NCBI GenBank assembly: GCA_035626815.1
Contig: DASPMY010000026.1
Location: 1-64,000, forward strand
DNA from: Croceibacterium_A sp035626815
GTDB lineage: Bacteria; Pseudomonadota; Alphaproteobacteria; Sphingomonadales; Sphingomonadaceae
DNA: 64,000 nucleotides
Reading direction: 5' to 3'
Below the pieces are notes generated by a model. The model did no database searches and was not told the DNA's origin. It saw nothing but the letters and a program-made list of their open reading frames with translations. The stretch's first letter is position 1; each line of letters begins with the position of its first letter. The position numbers and the translations under genes are program-made. Shown here piece after piece: positions 24,343 through 33,827 of this stretch.

Positions 24343-26789
24343 GGCCGGCGCTGCCCGAGCAGGCCTCGCGCCGGCTGGTCGACACGCTGGCGGTGGCCGC
24401 CGCGGTGCTGGCGAGCGTGGCGATGATCCAGCTGGTCACCGGCAACACGGTGGTCACGCTGGCTTATGCCGGCGGGCTGGTCGTGCTCGGCCTCGTCGCC
24501 TTCGCCGCCGCCCGCCGCCGCGCCGCGCCCGCCGCCGCGGCCGACGGAGCGGTGCCCGACTGGTCGGTGACCGTGGCGGCGATCGAGCAGCCGGGGGTGG
24601 CCATCGCCGTGACCGACCGGGCCAACCGGCTGGTCTGCGCCAACGCCGCGTTCGAGCTGTGGTTCGGCTCGGCTCATGCGCCGCCGCGGCTGCCGGTCGA
24701 CGGCGCCTCGGCCGACCATCTCGCGCGCGCCGCCCGGGCCGCCTGGCGCGAGGGCGACAGCGGCGAGGTCGCCATCGCCGACGAGAGCCACGCGTGGTCG
24801 GCCTCGGCCCAGCGCGCCGGGCGCGGCGACGACTACCTGATCTGGCGCTTCGTCCCGGTCGTGCGCAGCGAGCCGCTCGCCGGCATCGGCAAGTACATCA
24901 CCGGGCCGTTCGGGCGCATCCTCGGCGCCGCCGGCATCGAGGTCGCGCTGGTCGGCTCCGACGGCGCGATCCGCGCGGCCAGCCCGGGGTTCGCCCGGCG
25001 CGCCGCCGGCGACGAGAGCGCCAGCATGGCCGGGCAGGATTTCACGGCGCTGCTCCGCTCCGACGAGCGCGACCGCATCTACTTCGCCCGCGAGGGTCGC
25101 AAGGGCACCCCGCAGACGCTGGTCAACGTGCCGCTGGTCGATCCCGAGGCGGACGGCGGCCCGCAACGGTCCCGCCCGGGCGAGGCGCCGTCGCTGATGA
25201 TGCTGCTCGACAGCGGGGTCGGCCTCGGCGGCTGGCACAACGAGGCGCGCGGGCAGACCCCGCAGCTCGAATCGCTGCTCGAGCAGCTCCCGCTCGGGCT
25301 GGCGATGACCGACCGCGACGGGCACTTCCTGTTCGCCAACCCGGCGTTCCGCCGCGCCGCCGGGGTCGAGGGCAAGAAGATGCCGCCGTACCCGTCGGAC
25401 CTGGTCGTGCGGCAGGACAAGACCGCGATGTCCGACGCGGTGCGCCGCTTCGGCCAGGGCCCGGCGTCGAGCGGCGACATCGCCGTGCGGCTGCGCGCCG
25501 AGCCCGACGAGCCGGTCTCGCTCGGCCTCGCCGGGGTGCGCGGGCTCGGCGACGCGGCGGTGCTGCTGAGCCTCGCCGACACCACCGAGGAGACGCGGCT
25601 CAAGCGCCAGGTGGCGCAGGCGACCAAGATGCAGGCGGTCGGCCAGCTCGCCGGCGGGGTGGCGCACGACTTCAACAACGTGCTGACCGCGATCATCGGC
25701 TACTGCGACCTGATGCTGCTGCGCCATACCCCGGGCGACAGCGACTACGACGACATCCAGCAGATCAAGGCCAACTCCAACCGCGCCGCCTCGCTCACCC
25801 GCCAGCTGCTCGCCTTCTCGCGCCAACAGACGCTTCAGCCGGAGGTCATCCAGCTGCCCGACGTGATCGCCGAGGTCAGCCAGCTGCTCAAGCGGCTGCT
25901 CGGCGTGCGGATCACGCTGCGCACCCATCACGACCGCGACCTCGGCCCGGTCCGCGCCGACCCGCGCCAGCTCGAGCAGGTCGTCATCAACCTCGCGGTC
26001 AACGCGCGCGACGCGATCCAGGCGCGCGGCGGCGAGCAGGCGACCGGCACGCTCAGCTTCACCACCCGCCGCGTCGCCGCGCGCGACGTGCGCCGCATGG
26101 GCAGCGAGATCATCCCCAGCGGCGACTACACCGTGCTGATCGCCGAGGATACCGGTGGCGGCATCCCGCCGGCCAACCTCGGCAAGATCTTCGAGCCGTT
26201 CTTCACCACCAAGGAGCAGGGCAAGGGCACGGGGCTCGGCCTGTCGACCGTCTACGGCATCGTCAAGCAGTCGGGCGGGTTCATCTTCGCCGACAACGTC
26301 GCCAACCCCGACAAGACCGTGCGCGGCGCGCGCTTCACGATCTACCTGCCGGTGTACCAGGCGAGCGAGGAGGAGCTGCGCCGCGCCGAGACCGAGGAGG
26401 AGCAGCGCGAATGGTCGGGCGGCGGGCGCATCCTGCTGGTCGAGGACGAGGACATGGTCCGCGCGGTCGCCGAGCGCGCGCTGACCCGCCAGGGCTACAC
26501 CGTGGTCGCGGCCGCCGACGGCGACGAGGGGGTCGAGGCGGTGCGCGCCAACCCCGATTTCGACCTCGTCGTCAGCGACGTCGTCATGCCGAGCATGGAC
26601 GGCCCGGCGATGGCGCGCGAGATCCGCCAGCTGGTGCCGAAGATGCCGGTGCTGTTCATGTCCGGCTACGCCGAGGAGCAGTTGCGCCGCGAGATCGACA
26701 TCGAAGGCATGCACTTCATCGCCAAGCCGTTCAGCGTCGCCCAGATCGCCGCCAAGGTCGGTGAGGTGCTGCGCACGGCGCGGCGATAG
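24339..26789 (+). CDS. cckA: Cell-cycle hybrid histidine kinase CckA
   Basis: 816 residues. Two transmembrane helices lie near the N terminus (about 18-60), followed by PAS-like segments (about 80-330), a HisKA domain with H443 in GVAHDFNNVLTAI, a HATPase domain (NARDAI, EDTGGGIP, KGTGLGLSTVYGI) and a C-terminal receiver with phospho-acceptor D747 (SDVVMPSMDG). This is the CckA architecture. CckA phosphorylates ChpT, which passes phosphate to CtrA and CpdR. A CpdR-like gene is also in this window (48640-49023). Translation is coupled to the DUF2062 gene. Confidence 0.93.
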   Translation: MRPALPEQASRRLVDTLAVAAAVLASVAMIQLVTGNTVVTLAYAGGLVVLGLVAFAAARRRAAPAAAADGAVPDWSVTVAAIEQPGVAIAVTDRANRLVCANAAFELWFGSAHAPPRLPVDGASADHLARAARAAWREGDSGEVAIADESHAWSASAQRAGRGDDYLIWRFVPVVRSEPLAGIGKYITGPFGRILGAAGIEVALVGSDGAIRAASPGFARRAAGDESASMAGQDFTALLRSDERDRIYFAREGRKGTPQTLVNVPLVDPEADGGPQRSRPGEAPSLMMLLDSGVGLGGWHNEARGQTPQLESLLEQLPLGLAMTDRDGHFLFANPAFRRAAGVEGKKMPPYPSDLVVRQDKTAMSDAVRRFGQGPASSGDIAVRLRAEPDEPVSLGLAGVRGLGDAAVLLSLADTTEETRLKRQVAQATKMQAVGQLAGGVAHDFNNVLTAIIGYCDLMLLRHTPGDSDYDDIQQIKANSNRAASLTRQLLAFSRQQTLQPEVIQLPDVIAEVSQLLKRLLGVRITLRTHHDRDLGPVRADPRQLEQVVINLAVNARDAIQARGGEQATGTLSFTTRRVAARDVRRMGSEIIPSGDYTVLIAEDTGGGIPPANLGKIFEPFFTTKEQGKGTGLGLSTVYGIVKQSGGFIFADNVANPDKTVRGARFTIYLPVYQASEEELRRAETEEEQREWSGGGRILLVEDEDMVRAVAERALTRQGYTVVAAADGDEGVEAVRANPDFDLVVSDVVMPSMDGPAMAREIRQLVPKMPVLFMSGYAEEQLRREIDIEGMHFIAKPFSVAQIAAKVGEVLRTARR

Positions 26790-26842
26790 TTGCCCTAGGG
26801 GCCGGTGTGCCACTAGCGTGGCGGTAAAGGCGAGGAGGCTCC

Positions 26843-27487
26843 ATGCGAATGGATCGGATTGCGGCGGCCGGAGCGGCGCTCATTGCACTGGCGGCGCCGA
26901 CCGCAGGTTGCGCGGAAGGTCCTGAGGCGACGCCGCAGGCCTTCCCGATCGTCGAGCGCACGAAGACGGTCGATACGACCTATGCGAACTACAACTGGAA
27001 TAGAATCATTCCACCCGACGGGCCTGTCGTGGAGGAATGGTCTGCCGAGTTCCATTCCGGCTCGCTACACCGTGTGGAGACGCCGCGCGACCGGCTCATC
27101 GCGGACTGTGAAAACATGACCGGAGTCGCGCTGTCGCTCGAGACTGGCGAGAAGGTGAGTGGGCCCCAGGTCGCTGGGGCGGCTTGCGGCATCAACACGA
27201 ACACGCCGATTCTCTCGGCCCGCGTTATCGGCCGGGTCGATCGAGCGGGCAGCGTCAGCGACCGTATCGAAGTGGTCGACCGCGACAACGTGCGTATCTA
27301 CGACGTGACCGAAGATGGCGTCATCGTGCGGGCGACCTACGCGAGCAGCGAGGCTCCCGAGCGGCTGATCCTCGAAACGTGGTCGGTCGCGCTGGAGCGC
27401 GAGTTGCCAGCCGCCGACATGTTCAGCAGCGAGAGTCTGCGGAGAAGCTTCGTGCCCGATCGGTTCAAGCGGGAGCCGACTGAGTAG
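26843..27487 (+). CDS. Putative lipoprotein of unknown function, atypical composition
   Basis: 214 residues with a hydrophobic N terminus ending TAGC (C23 in the 26843 frame), a possible lipobox. The body has a few cysteines and aromatic residues (TTYANYNWNRIIPPDG) but no motif I recognise. A strong AGGAGG lies about 5 bases before the ATG. Codon use is visibly less G/C-rich at third positions than in the neighbours, suggesting recent acquisition or relaxed constraint. No function is proposed. Confidence 0.7.
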   Translation: MRMDRIAAAGAALIALAAPTAGCAEGPEATPQAFPIVERTKTVDTTYANYNWNRIIPPDGPVVEEWSAEFHSGSLHRVETPRDRLIADCENMTGVALSLETGEKVSGPQVAGAACGINTNTPILSARVIGRVDRAGSVSDRIEVVDRDNVRIYDVTEDGVIVRATYASSEAPERLILETWSVALERELPAADMFSSESLRRSFVPDRFKREPTE

Positions 27488-27558
27488 GAATCACGCTTCA
27501 TCGCTCGTTCAGAACGACTCGGCTCTTCTTGATACATTGTAACATGGGAGACTTCCGC

Positions 27559-29061
27559 ATGCACGTCCGTGCCCTCCTCGCCGTTTCGGCCGCGGCCCTG
27601 GCCGTCCAGCCGGTGCTGGCCCAGGACCCCGCCCATCCCGACGCGACCGCGCAGGGCGATGTGTCGGTGACCATCTACAACAACGGCCAGGCGCTGGTGC
27701 AGGACGTGCGCCAGTTGCCGATCGCCGCCGGGCGCAGCACGGTGTCGTTCCCCGACGTCTCGGCGATGATCCGCCCCGAGACGCTGAGCTTCGCCGCCGC
27801 CGACACCGGCATCGTCGAACAGAACTTCGATTTCGACCTGCTGACCCCGCAGAAGCTGATGGAGAAGGCCATCGGCCAAACGGTCACGTTGGTCCGCACC
27901 AATCCCGCCACCGGCAGCGAGACGCGCGAGCGGGCGACCGTTCTGTCGACCGCCGGCGGGGTGGTGGTGCAGATCGGCGACCGCATCGAGGTGCTGCGCG
28001 ACGACGGGCTGCCGGTGCGGGTGATTTTCGACCGCGTGCCGCCGAACCTGCGCGCCCGGCCGACGCTGTCGGTGACGCTCGAGAGCACCCGCGGCGGCGC
28101 GCGGCCGGCATCGTTGCGCTACCTGACGCCGGGCCTCGGCTGGGGCGCCGACTACGTCGCGCTGTACGACGAGGCCAGGGGCGCGATCGACATGCAGGGC
28201 TGGGTGACGCTGACCAACAGCACCGGCACCACCTACCACGCGGCGCAGACCTTGCTGGTGGCCGGCAACCCGTCGGGTGGCGGCCCGCGCGCCCGCGGCT
28301 TTGCGCCGCCCCCGCCGCCGGGGTCGCGGATGACGCCGGGGACCGAGACCGCCGACCGCGAGCGGCTCGGCGACTTCTATCTCTACCCGATCGCCGAGCG
28401 CACCACGATCGCCAACAACCAGACCAAGCAGGTCAGCTTCCTCGACGCGCAGGGCGTGGCGGCGCGCAAGATCTACGGCCGCGACGTCGGCTGGCTGAGC
28501 TCGGATTCGCAGCCGGTCAACGTCAAGAGCCAGATCGCCTTCTCGTCGAGCCGCGATGGCGGGCTCGGCGATGCGCTGCCGGCCGGCACCGTGCGCTTCT
28601 ACCAGCGCGACCGCGCGGGCAACCCGCAGTTCATCGGCGAGAACATGATCGGCCACACGCCGATGGGCAGCGAGCTGACGCTCGCCACCGGCGACGCGTT
28701 CGACGTGTTCGTCCAGGCCGAGGTCGAGAAGCGCGAGCGCATCACCGGCGACGAGTACGAGCGCAGCGCGCGCTACCGCGTGACCATCGACGGCGAGGAA
28801 GTGCGCACGATCGAGATCGACCGCACGGTCGATTACTGGCGCACGACGATGCGCTACACGCTGACCAACGCCAAGCCGACGCCGGTCGAGGTCGAGCTGG
28901 TCCAGGCCGGGCTCGACTACGGCTGGTGGGCGCACGATTTCCGCGTCGTCAGCGAGGACGTGCCGGGCACCCAGCTCAACGCCGACCGGCGCAAGTACGT
29001 CGTCACGGTCCCCGCCAACGGCAAGCGCGAGGTCCGCGTCACGTACGAGACGCGGTACTGA
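27559..29061 (+). CDS. DUF4139 domain secreted protein, first of a tandem pair
   Basis: 500 residues. The signal peptide (MHVRALLAVSAAALAVQPVLAQ) decides the start at 27559, with GGGAG 8 bases upstream. The body is the all-beta DUF4139 layout: VTIYNNGQALVQDVRQLP, then PGLGWGADYVALYD, QVSFLDAQGV and VTVPANGKREVRVTYETRY at the end. The function of DUF4139 proteins is unknown, and they are predicted to be envelope-exported beta-sandwich proteins. A proline-rich spacer (PPPPPGSRM) divides the two halves. The second family member follows directly. Confidence 0.85.
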   Translation: MHVRALLAVSAAALAVQPVLAQDPAHPDATAQGDVSVTIYNNGQALVQDVRQLPIAAGRSTVSFPDVSAMIRPETLSFAAADTGIVEQNFDFDLLTPQKLMEKAIGQTVTLVRTNPATGSETRERATVLSTAGGVVVQIGDRIEVLRDDGLPVRVIFDRVPPNLRARPTLSVTLESTRGGARPASLRYLTPGLGWGADYVALYDEARGAIDMQGWVTLTNSTGTTYHAAQTLLVAGNPSGGGPRARGFAPPPPPGSRMTPGTETADRERLGDFYLYPIAERTTIANNQTKQVSFLDAQGVAARKIYGRDVGWLSSDSQPVNVKSQIAFSSSRDGGLGDALPAGTVRFYQRDRAGNPQFIGENMIGHTPMGSELTLATGDAFDVFVQAEVEKRERITGDEYERSARYRVTIDGEEVRTIEIDRTVDYWRTTMRYTLTNAKPTPVEVELVQAGLDYGWWAHDFRVVSEDVPGTQLNADRRKYVVTVPANGKREVRVTYETRY

Positions 29062-29084
29062 GGATGACGCGCGCGCGCCCTGAA

Positions 29085-29177
29085 TCTCCCCTCCCGCTTG
29101 CGGGAGGGGCCGGGGGTGGGCCTGTCAGCCGACCTCGCACTGGCCCACCCCTAACCCCTCCCGCAAGCGGGAGGGGG
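29085..29177. repeat. Interspersed palindromic repeat, family B (CCCTCCCGC-type), copy 1
   Basis: Two self-complementary arms, CCCTCCCGCTTGCGGGAGGG on the left and CCCTCCCGCAAGCGGGAGGG on the right, surround a 50-base centre with GGGTGGGCC/GGCCCACCC complementarity. The right arm ends 1 base before the ATG of the next gene and supplies its purine-rich ribosome-binding site. Confidence 0.88.
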
Positions 29178-30779
29178 ATGCGGGCCTTGCTCGCCCTGCT
29201 CTTGGCACTTGCGCCCGCCCCGCTCGTGGCGCGCGAGGCGGTCGAGGCTGCGGCGCCGTCAGCGCTGGCGGTGACGCTCTATCGCGACCCCAATCGCGGG
29301 CGCGACGAGGAGCTGGACCGCGACTGGCCGCAAGGCTTCGCGATGATCACCGAGACGCGCCAGGTCACGCTGCCGCCGGGCGAATCGACGGTCCGCTTCA
29401 CCGGCGTCGCCGAAGGCATGGTCGCGGTCAGCGCGATCGTCACCGGTCTGCCGGGCGGGACGATCGAGAAGAACCGCAACGCCGACCTGCTCAGCCCGGC
29501 CGCGCTGGTCGACGGCACGCTCGGCAACCGGGTGACGATCACCCGCACCAGCCGGGCGACCGGCGAGGCGGTGTCGACGCCGGCGATCGTGCGCACCCGC
29601 GCCGACGGCGGGCTGGTGCTCGAGACGGCTGAAGGGTTCGAGGCGGTGCGCTGCTCGGGCCTGCCCGAGAAGCTGACCTTCGAGCGCGTCCCGGCGGGGC
29701 TGTCGGCCCAGCCGGTGTTCAGCATCGACACGCGCGACCCGGCGGGCGGCACCTACACCGTGCAGCTGACCTACCTCGCGTGGGGCTTCGACTGGCAGGC
29801 GCACTACGTCGCCACGCTCGACGAACGCGGCCGCGACGACGACTTGCGGCTGCGGCTGATGAGCTGGCTGACGCTGCTCAATGACAACGGCCAGAGCTTC
29901 GCCGACGCCGAGCTGCTGGTGGTCGCCGGCACGCTCAACATCGACAGCGACTTCGAGGACTTGGCCGACGCGCCCGAGGGCCGCCCGCTGCGGCTGACCT
30001 GCTACCCGCTCGGCAGCACCGCGGCCGGCTCACCCGTCCCGCCGCCTCCGCCGCCGGCCCCGCCGCCGCTCCAGCGGGTCGAGGAATACGCCGATCTGGA
30101 AAGCGCCGACGCCATGATCACGGTCACTGGATCGATGCGCGCGGCGAGCGCTCCGGCGGTGATGATCGCGACCGAGGAGCAGCTCGGCGACCTCAAGCTC
30201 TACCGCGTGCCCGAGCCGGTGACCGTCTCAGCCAAGGGCCTCAAGCAGGTCGCCTTCCTCGACAAGGACGCGGTCGAGGGTCGGCTGCTGTACAGGGCCA
30301 GCTGCTCGCCATGGGACAACCAGGACGAGGCGCTCCCCGCGGGGATGCTGCTGGTCACCGTCAACGACCGCCAGCACGGCCTCGGCGCGGCGCTGCCGAG
30401 CGGCGGGATCACCGTGTTCGAGCCGAGCGCGTTCGGCGAGCAGCTCGTCGCCGAGGAACGCATCCGCGACTACGCCGAGGGGCAAGACATCGAGCTCGCC
30501 CTCGGGACCAGCCGCCAGGTCTTCGCGCTGTGCCAGCGGCCGGGCGACGTCGACCCGCACGACGAGCCGGCGCGGTGGACGCCAATGCGCGTGACGCTGA
30601 CCAACGCCAACCCGCGCCCGGTCAGGCTTCGCCTATCGTTCGGCTGGTCGGGCGACTGGCGGCTGCGGGGCCTGCGCGGGACCTCGGTCAAGGACGGCGA
30701 GGTGATCGCCGAGGTCACCGTCCCCGGCAACGGCCGCCGCGAGATCACCTGGCAGGTGCGGCCGGCCGGAGCGACCTAG
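29178..30779 (+). CDS. DUF4139 domain secreted protein, second of a tandem pair
   Basis: 533 residues from the ATG at 29178, chosen because it begins a clean signal peptide (MRALLALLLALAPAPLVA). The body repeats the DUF4139 plan seen in the first gene: VTLYRDPNRG, QLTYLAWGFDWQAHYVATLD, QVAFLDKD and VTVPGNGRREITWQV. It also has a Pro-rich spacer (PPPPPPAPPPL). An ATG at 29064, three bases after the preceding stop, would translate the palindromic repeat as a 38-residue leader, which I think unlikely. It overlaps piuC tail to tail by 4 bases. Confidence 0.83.
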   Translation: MRALLALLLALAPAPLVAREAVEAAAPSALAVTLYRDPNRGRDEELDRDWPQGFAMITETRQVTLPPGESTVRFTGVAEGMVAVSAIVTGLPGGTIEKNRNADLLSPAALVDGTLGNRVTITRTSRATGEAVSTPAIVRTRADGGLVLETAEGFEAVRCSGLPEKLTFERVPAGLSAQPVFSIDTRDPAGGTYTVQLTYLAWGFDWQAHYVATLDERGRDDDLRLRLMSWLTLLNDNGQSFADAELLVVAGTLNIDSDFEDLADAPEGRPLRLTCYPLGSTAAGSPVPPPPPPAPPPLQRVEEYADLESADAMITVTGSMRAASAPAVMIATEEQLGDLKLYRVPEPVTVSAKGLKQVAFLDKDAVEGRLLYRASCSPWDNQDEALPAGMLLVTVNDRQHGLGAALPSGGITVFEPSAFGEQLVAEERIRDYAEGQDIELALGTSRQVFALCQRPGDVDPHDEPARWTPMRVTLTNANPRPVRLRLSFGWSGDWRLRGLRGTSVKDGEVIAEVTVPGNGRREITWQVRPAGAT

Positions 30780-31468
30780 CCGCCGCTCGCCCACTCGCGC
30801 AGCAGGTTGTGATAGCAGCCGGTGAGCGAGACCACTTCGGCCCGCTCGTCGCCCAACGCCTCGGCCAGCGAGCGGATGGCGGCGTCCATGTCGAGCAGGA
30901 TCGCCCGCCGGCTGTCCTCGCGCACGCGCGATTCGATCCAGAAGAACGAGGCAACGCGGCGGCCGCGCGTGACCGGCTCGACCCGGTGCAGCGAGCTGCT
31001 CGGATAGAGGATCATGTCGCCGGCGGCGAGCTTGACCTCGTGCGCGCCGTAGCTGTCCTCGATGACCAGCTCGCCGCCGTCGTAGTCCTCCGGGGCGGAC
31101 AGGAACAGCGTGGCGGAAAGGTCGGTGCGGATCGCGCCGGCGCCGTCGGGCAGGAAACGGATCGCGTTGTCGACGTGATTGCCGAACGCGTGGCCGTGCT
31201 CGCCGTCGTAACGGTTGAACAGCGGCGGGACCATCGCGCGGGGCAGGGCGGCCGACAGGAACAGCCCGTTGGCCGACAGCGCCCGGGTGACGATCCGCCC
31301 CGCCTCGAGCCCCCGCTCGCAATCGGCGGCGATCTGCAGGTTGTCCTTCGCCAGCGCCGATTGCCGGCCGGCGGTGGCCTTGCCGTCGACCCACCGTCCG
31401 CCGTCGACCAGGCGGCGCACTTCGGCGACCTGGTCGGACGTCAGCAGCGAGGGGATCGCGAGCAGCAC
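30776..31468 (-). CDS. piuC: PiuC/YbiX-type 2-oxoglutarate and Fe(II)-dependent hydroxylase
   Basis: 230 residues, a PKHD-type dioxygenase. The iron triad is H98-x-D100 (GNHVDNAI) and H161 (SLHRVEPV), and R171 should bind 2-oxoglutarate. It lies 10 bases downstream of a Fiu-like receptor gene, the same pairing as E. coli fiu-ybiX and Pseudomonas piuA-piuC. Its role in siderophore uptake is not settled but it is iron-regulated in those species. Confidence 0.92.
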   Translation of the reverse strand: MLLAIPSLLTSDQVAEVRRLVDGGRWVDGKATAGRQSALAKDNLQIAADCERGLEAGRIVTRALSANGLFLSAALPRAMVPPLFNRYDGEHGHAFGNHVDNAIRFLPDGAGAIRTDLSATLFLSAPEDYDGGELVIEDSYGAHEVKLAAGDMILYPSSSLHRVEPVTRGRRVASFFWIESRVREDSRRAILLDMDAAIRSLAEALGDERAEVVSLTGCYHNLLREWASGG

Positions 31469-31478
31469 GCCGGCCGGT

Positions 31479-33701
31479 CTAGAACGCGAACGCCACCGTG
31501 GCTATCGCGCTGCGGCCCGGGCCCGGCACGAAATGCCCGCCGCCGACTTGGTCGATGTAGCGATCGCCGAACAGGTTGAACACGTTCAGCCGCACCGTGG
31601 TGCCCGACATGAACGCGTAGGCCACGGTCGCGTCGGCGACCCAGTAGCCGCCGATCCGGCGGGTGTTGGCGACGTTGGTGAAGCGCTCGCCGACGTAGCG
31701 CACGCCGCCGCCAATCTCGAGGCCCGTCGGCAGCTCGTAGACCGTCCACAGCGAGCCGCTGTGATCGGGCACGTTGCCGAGCCGGTTGCCGAGCTCGAGC
31801 GGGTCGTTCGATTCGCGGATCTCGGTGTCGAGGTAGGTGTAGCTGGCGATGATCGACCAGTTCATGGTCAGCCGGCCGGTGGCGCCGAGCTCGACGCCGT
31901 CGACCCGCTGCTTGCCGGCGAGCACCGTCGCCGGCTCGCCGGGCAGGCCATCGGTGCGCGCGTTGACCTTGGCGGTGCGGAACAGCGCGGCGTTGAGCAG
32001 CAGGCGCCCGCCGAACCCGTCCCACTTGGCGCCGATCTCGTAAGTGCGGCTCTTCTCCGGGTCGAGCGCCGCCAGCGCCTCGCTGACGTTGGTCTGGGTC
32101 ATGTTCTCGATCGACGGGTTCACCGAGGTGCCCGCGCCGGCATAGAGGCTGAGCCGCGGCACCGGCTTGTAGGTCAGCCCGGCGCGCCAGGTGACGTGCT
32201 CGTCGACGCGCTCGAACGGGCCGGTCGCGCCCACCGGGTCGAACAGGCTCTCGTAGCGCTCCCAGCGCAGGCCGCCGGTGAGCAGCAGCTGCTCGCTGAA
32301 GTGGATGGTGTCGAACACATAGCCGGCCAGCGTGTCGGCCGCGGCCGTGACGGGGCCTCCGGGCGTGTCGACGATCGTGCCGGTCCACGGCCGCTCCGGA
32401 TCGGGATCGAACAGGTCGGTCGGCGAGCCCGCAGTGATCGTGCGCGGCTGGTTGCGGCTGTCCTCGTCGGCGAACTCGACGCCGGCGATGAGGTCGTGGC
32501 GCAAGGCCCCGGTGGCGAACTCGGCGAATAGGTTGGTCTGGTTGAACCACACGTCGTCGACCGTGTCGCGCGACTGGGTCTGCGGATTGATCAGCGTGCT
32601 GGTGGTGTTGACGAACCGCGGGCTCGAATAGATCGAATCGCGCGTCGCGTAGCCGTAGCGGGTGGTGTTCGAGACGCGGATCATGTCGGTCAGGTCGTGC
32701 TCGACCGCGAACGTCACCATGTGGGTGCGCGTCTTCTCGTAGTCGCGCTCGGTGAGCCCGTAGTAGTTGTCGAAATCGACCGGCGCGGGCTGGTCGGCGA
32801 ACTCCGCCAGCACGGTGTTGGTCGCGGGCACGAACGGCAGCCCATAGTCGGGCTGGGCGTCCTGCTGCAGATAGAGATACGACAGGATCGCGCGCGTGCT
32901 CGAGCCGAGCCCGACCGCGACCGAGGGCGCCGCGCCGATCCGCTCGCTCCCGACGAAGTTTCGCCCGGGACTGTCGGCGGTGTGGTACATCGCGTTGAGG
33001 CGCAAGGCGGTGCCGCCGCCGATGCCGAGCGTATCCTCGCCGAGGTTGAGGTCGACGGTCGCGCGGCCGTATTCGGGCAGGCCGACGGCGCCGGTCGCGC
33101 GGGCGAAGGTCATCAGCTGCGGCTGCTTGGAGAACAGGTTGATGTAGCCGCCGGTCGAGCCGCGCCCGGTCTGGGCCGAGGCGGGGCCCTTGACCACTTC
33201 GACCTGCTCGACATTGAACGTGTCGCGCGTGTAGCTGGCGAAATCGCGGATGCCGTCGACGAAGATGTCGTTGCGCGCGCCGAACCCGCGCAGCGTCAGG
33301 TTGTCGCCCGCCGGGCCGCCGCCGCCTTCGCCCGCGGCCATCGAGATGCCCGAGACGTTGCGCAGCACGTCGCGCAGCGTCGAAGCCGACTGCTGCTCGA
33401 TCACCTCGCGCGAGACGATGCTGATCGATTGCGGCGCGTCCTGGACGTCGCCGAGGCGGCTGTTGAGGGTGTTGATCCGCTCGCGCTCGCCGGTGACGAC
33501 GATCGGGGTCTCTCCCGGCGCCGCGTCGTCGCCGCCCTGGCCGTCGAGCAGCGGGTCGAGCGCGTCGGCTTCGGGGGGCGCCGGCGCCGGTTCGTCCTGC
33601 GCCTGGGCGCCGCCCGCGATCAGCAGGGTCGATCCGGCCAGCGCGATCGCGGCCCGGCGATAGGCCTTGATGCCCGTGGTCGGCTCGAAACGGTCCCTCA
33701 T
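31479..33701 (-). CDS. fiu: Fiu/PiuA-like TonB-dependent catecholate siderophore receptor
   Basis: 740 residues: signal peptide (AGGAQAQ), TonB box TPIVVTGER, plug domain (LRDVLRNVSGISMAAGEGGGG, cut here as one block, and LRGFGARNDIFVDGIRD, then VEVVKGPASAQTGRGSTGGYIN) and a barrel ending in phenylalanine (VAFAF). The NDIFVDGIRDF and TGRGSTGGYIN patterns are those of Fiu-type catecholate or xenosiderophore receptors. It is cotranscribed with piuC, and two Fur-like sites lie 19 to 59 bases upstream of its start. Confidence 0.9.
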   Translation of the reverse strand: MRDRFEPTTGIKAYRRAAIALAGSTLLIAGGAQAQDEPAPAPPEADALDPLLDGQGGDDAAPGETPIVVTGERERINTLNSRLGDVQDAPQSISIVSREVIEQQSASTLRDVLRNVSGISMAAGEGGGGPAGDNLTLRGFGARNDIFVDGIRDFASYTRDTFNVEQVEVVKGPASAQTGRGSTGGYINLFSKQPQLMTFARATGAVGLPEYGRATVDLNLGEDTLGIGGGTALRLNAMYHTADSPGRNFVGSERIGAAPSVAVGLGSSTRAILSYLYLQQDAQPDYGLPFVPATNTVLAEFADQPAPVDFDNYYGLTERDYEKTRTHMVTFAVEHDLTDMIRVSNTTRYGYATRDSIYSSPRFVNTTSTLINPQTQSRDTVDDVWFNQTNLFAEFATGALRHDLIAGVEFADEDSRNQPRTITAGSPTDLFDPDPERPWTGTIVDTPGGPVTAAADTLAGYVFDTIHFSEQLLLTGGLRWERYESLFDPVGATGPFERVDEHVTWRAGLTYKPVPRLSLYAGAGTSVNPSIENMTQTNVSEALAALDPEKSRTYEIGAKWDGFGGRLLLNAALFRTAKVNARTDGLPGEPATVLAGKQRVDGVELGATGRLTMNWSIIASYTYLDTEIRESNDPLELGNRLGNVPDHSGSLWTVYELPTGLEIGGGVRYVGERFTNVANTRRIGGYWVADATVAYAFMSGTTVRLNVFNLFGDRYIDQVGGGHFVPGPGRSAIATVAFAF

Positions 33702-33719
33702 TCAGGTTCCCCTGCTCTT

Positions 33720-33760
33720 ACGAATCATTCTCATTAGCAGCGCGGCTGATAATCATTCGC
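33720..33760. promoter_or_regulatory. Pair of Fur-box-like sites in the fiu / PepSY divergent region
   Basis: GCTAATGAGAATGATTCGT (minus strand, 33738-33720) and GCGGCTGATAATCATTCGC (33742-33760) each match about 13 of 19 positions of the classical Fur consensus and contain the AATGAGAATGATT / GATAATCATT cores. They sit between the fiu-like gene and the PepSY gene, so iron-dependent repression of both directions is likely. Confidence 0.8.
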
Positions 33761-33827
33761 AACAAGGTTGCAATAGCCAAGTTCGCCGGTATGCAGGCCT
33801 CAGACACCGCCTTGAACAGGGGACCGC

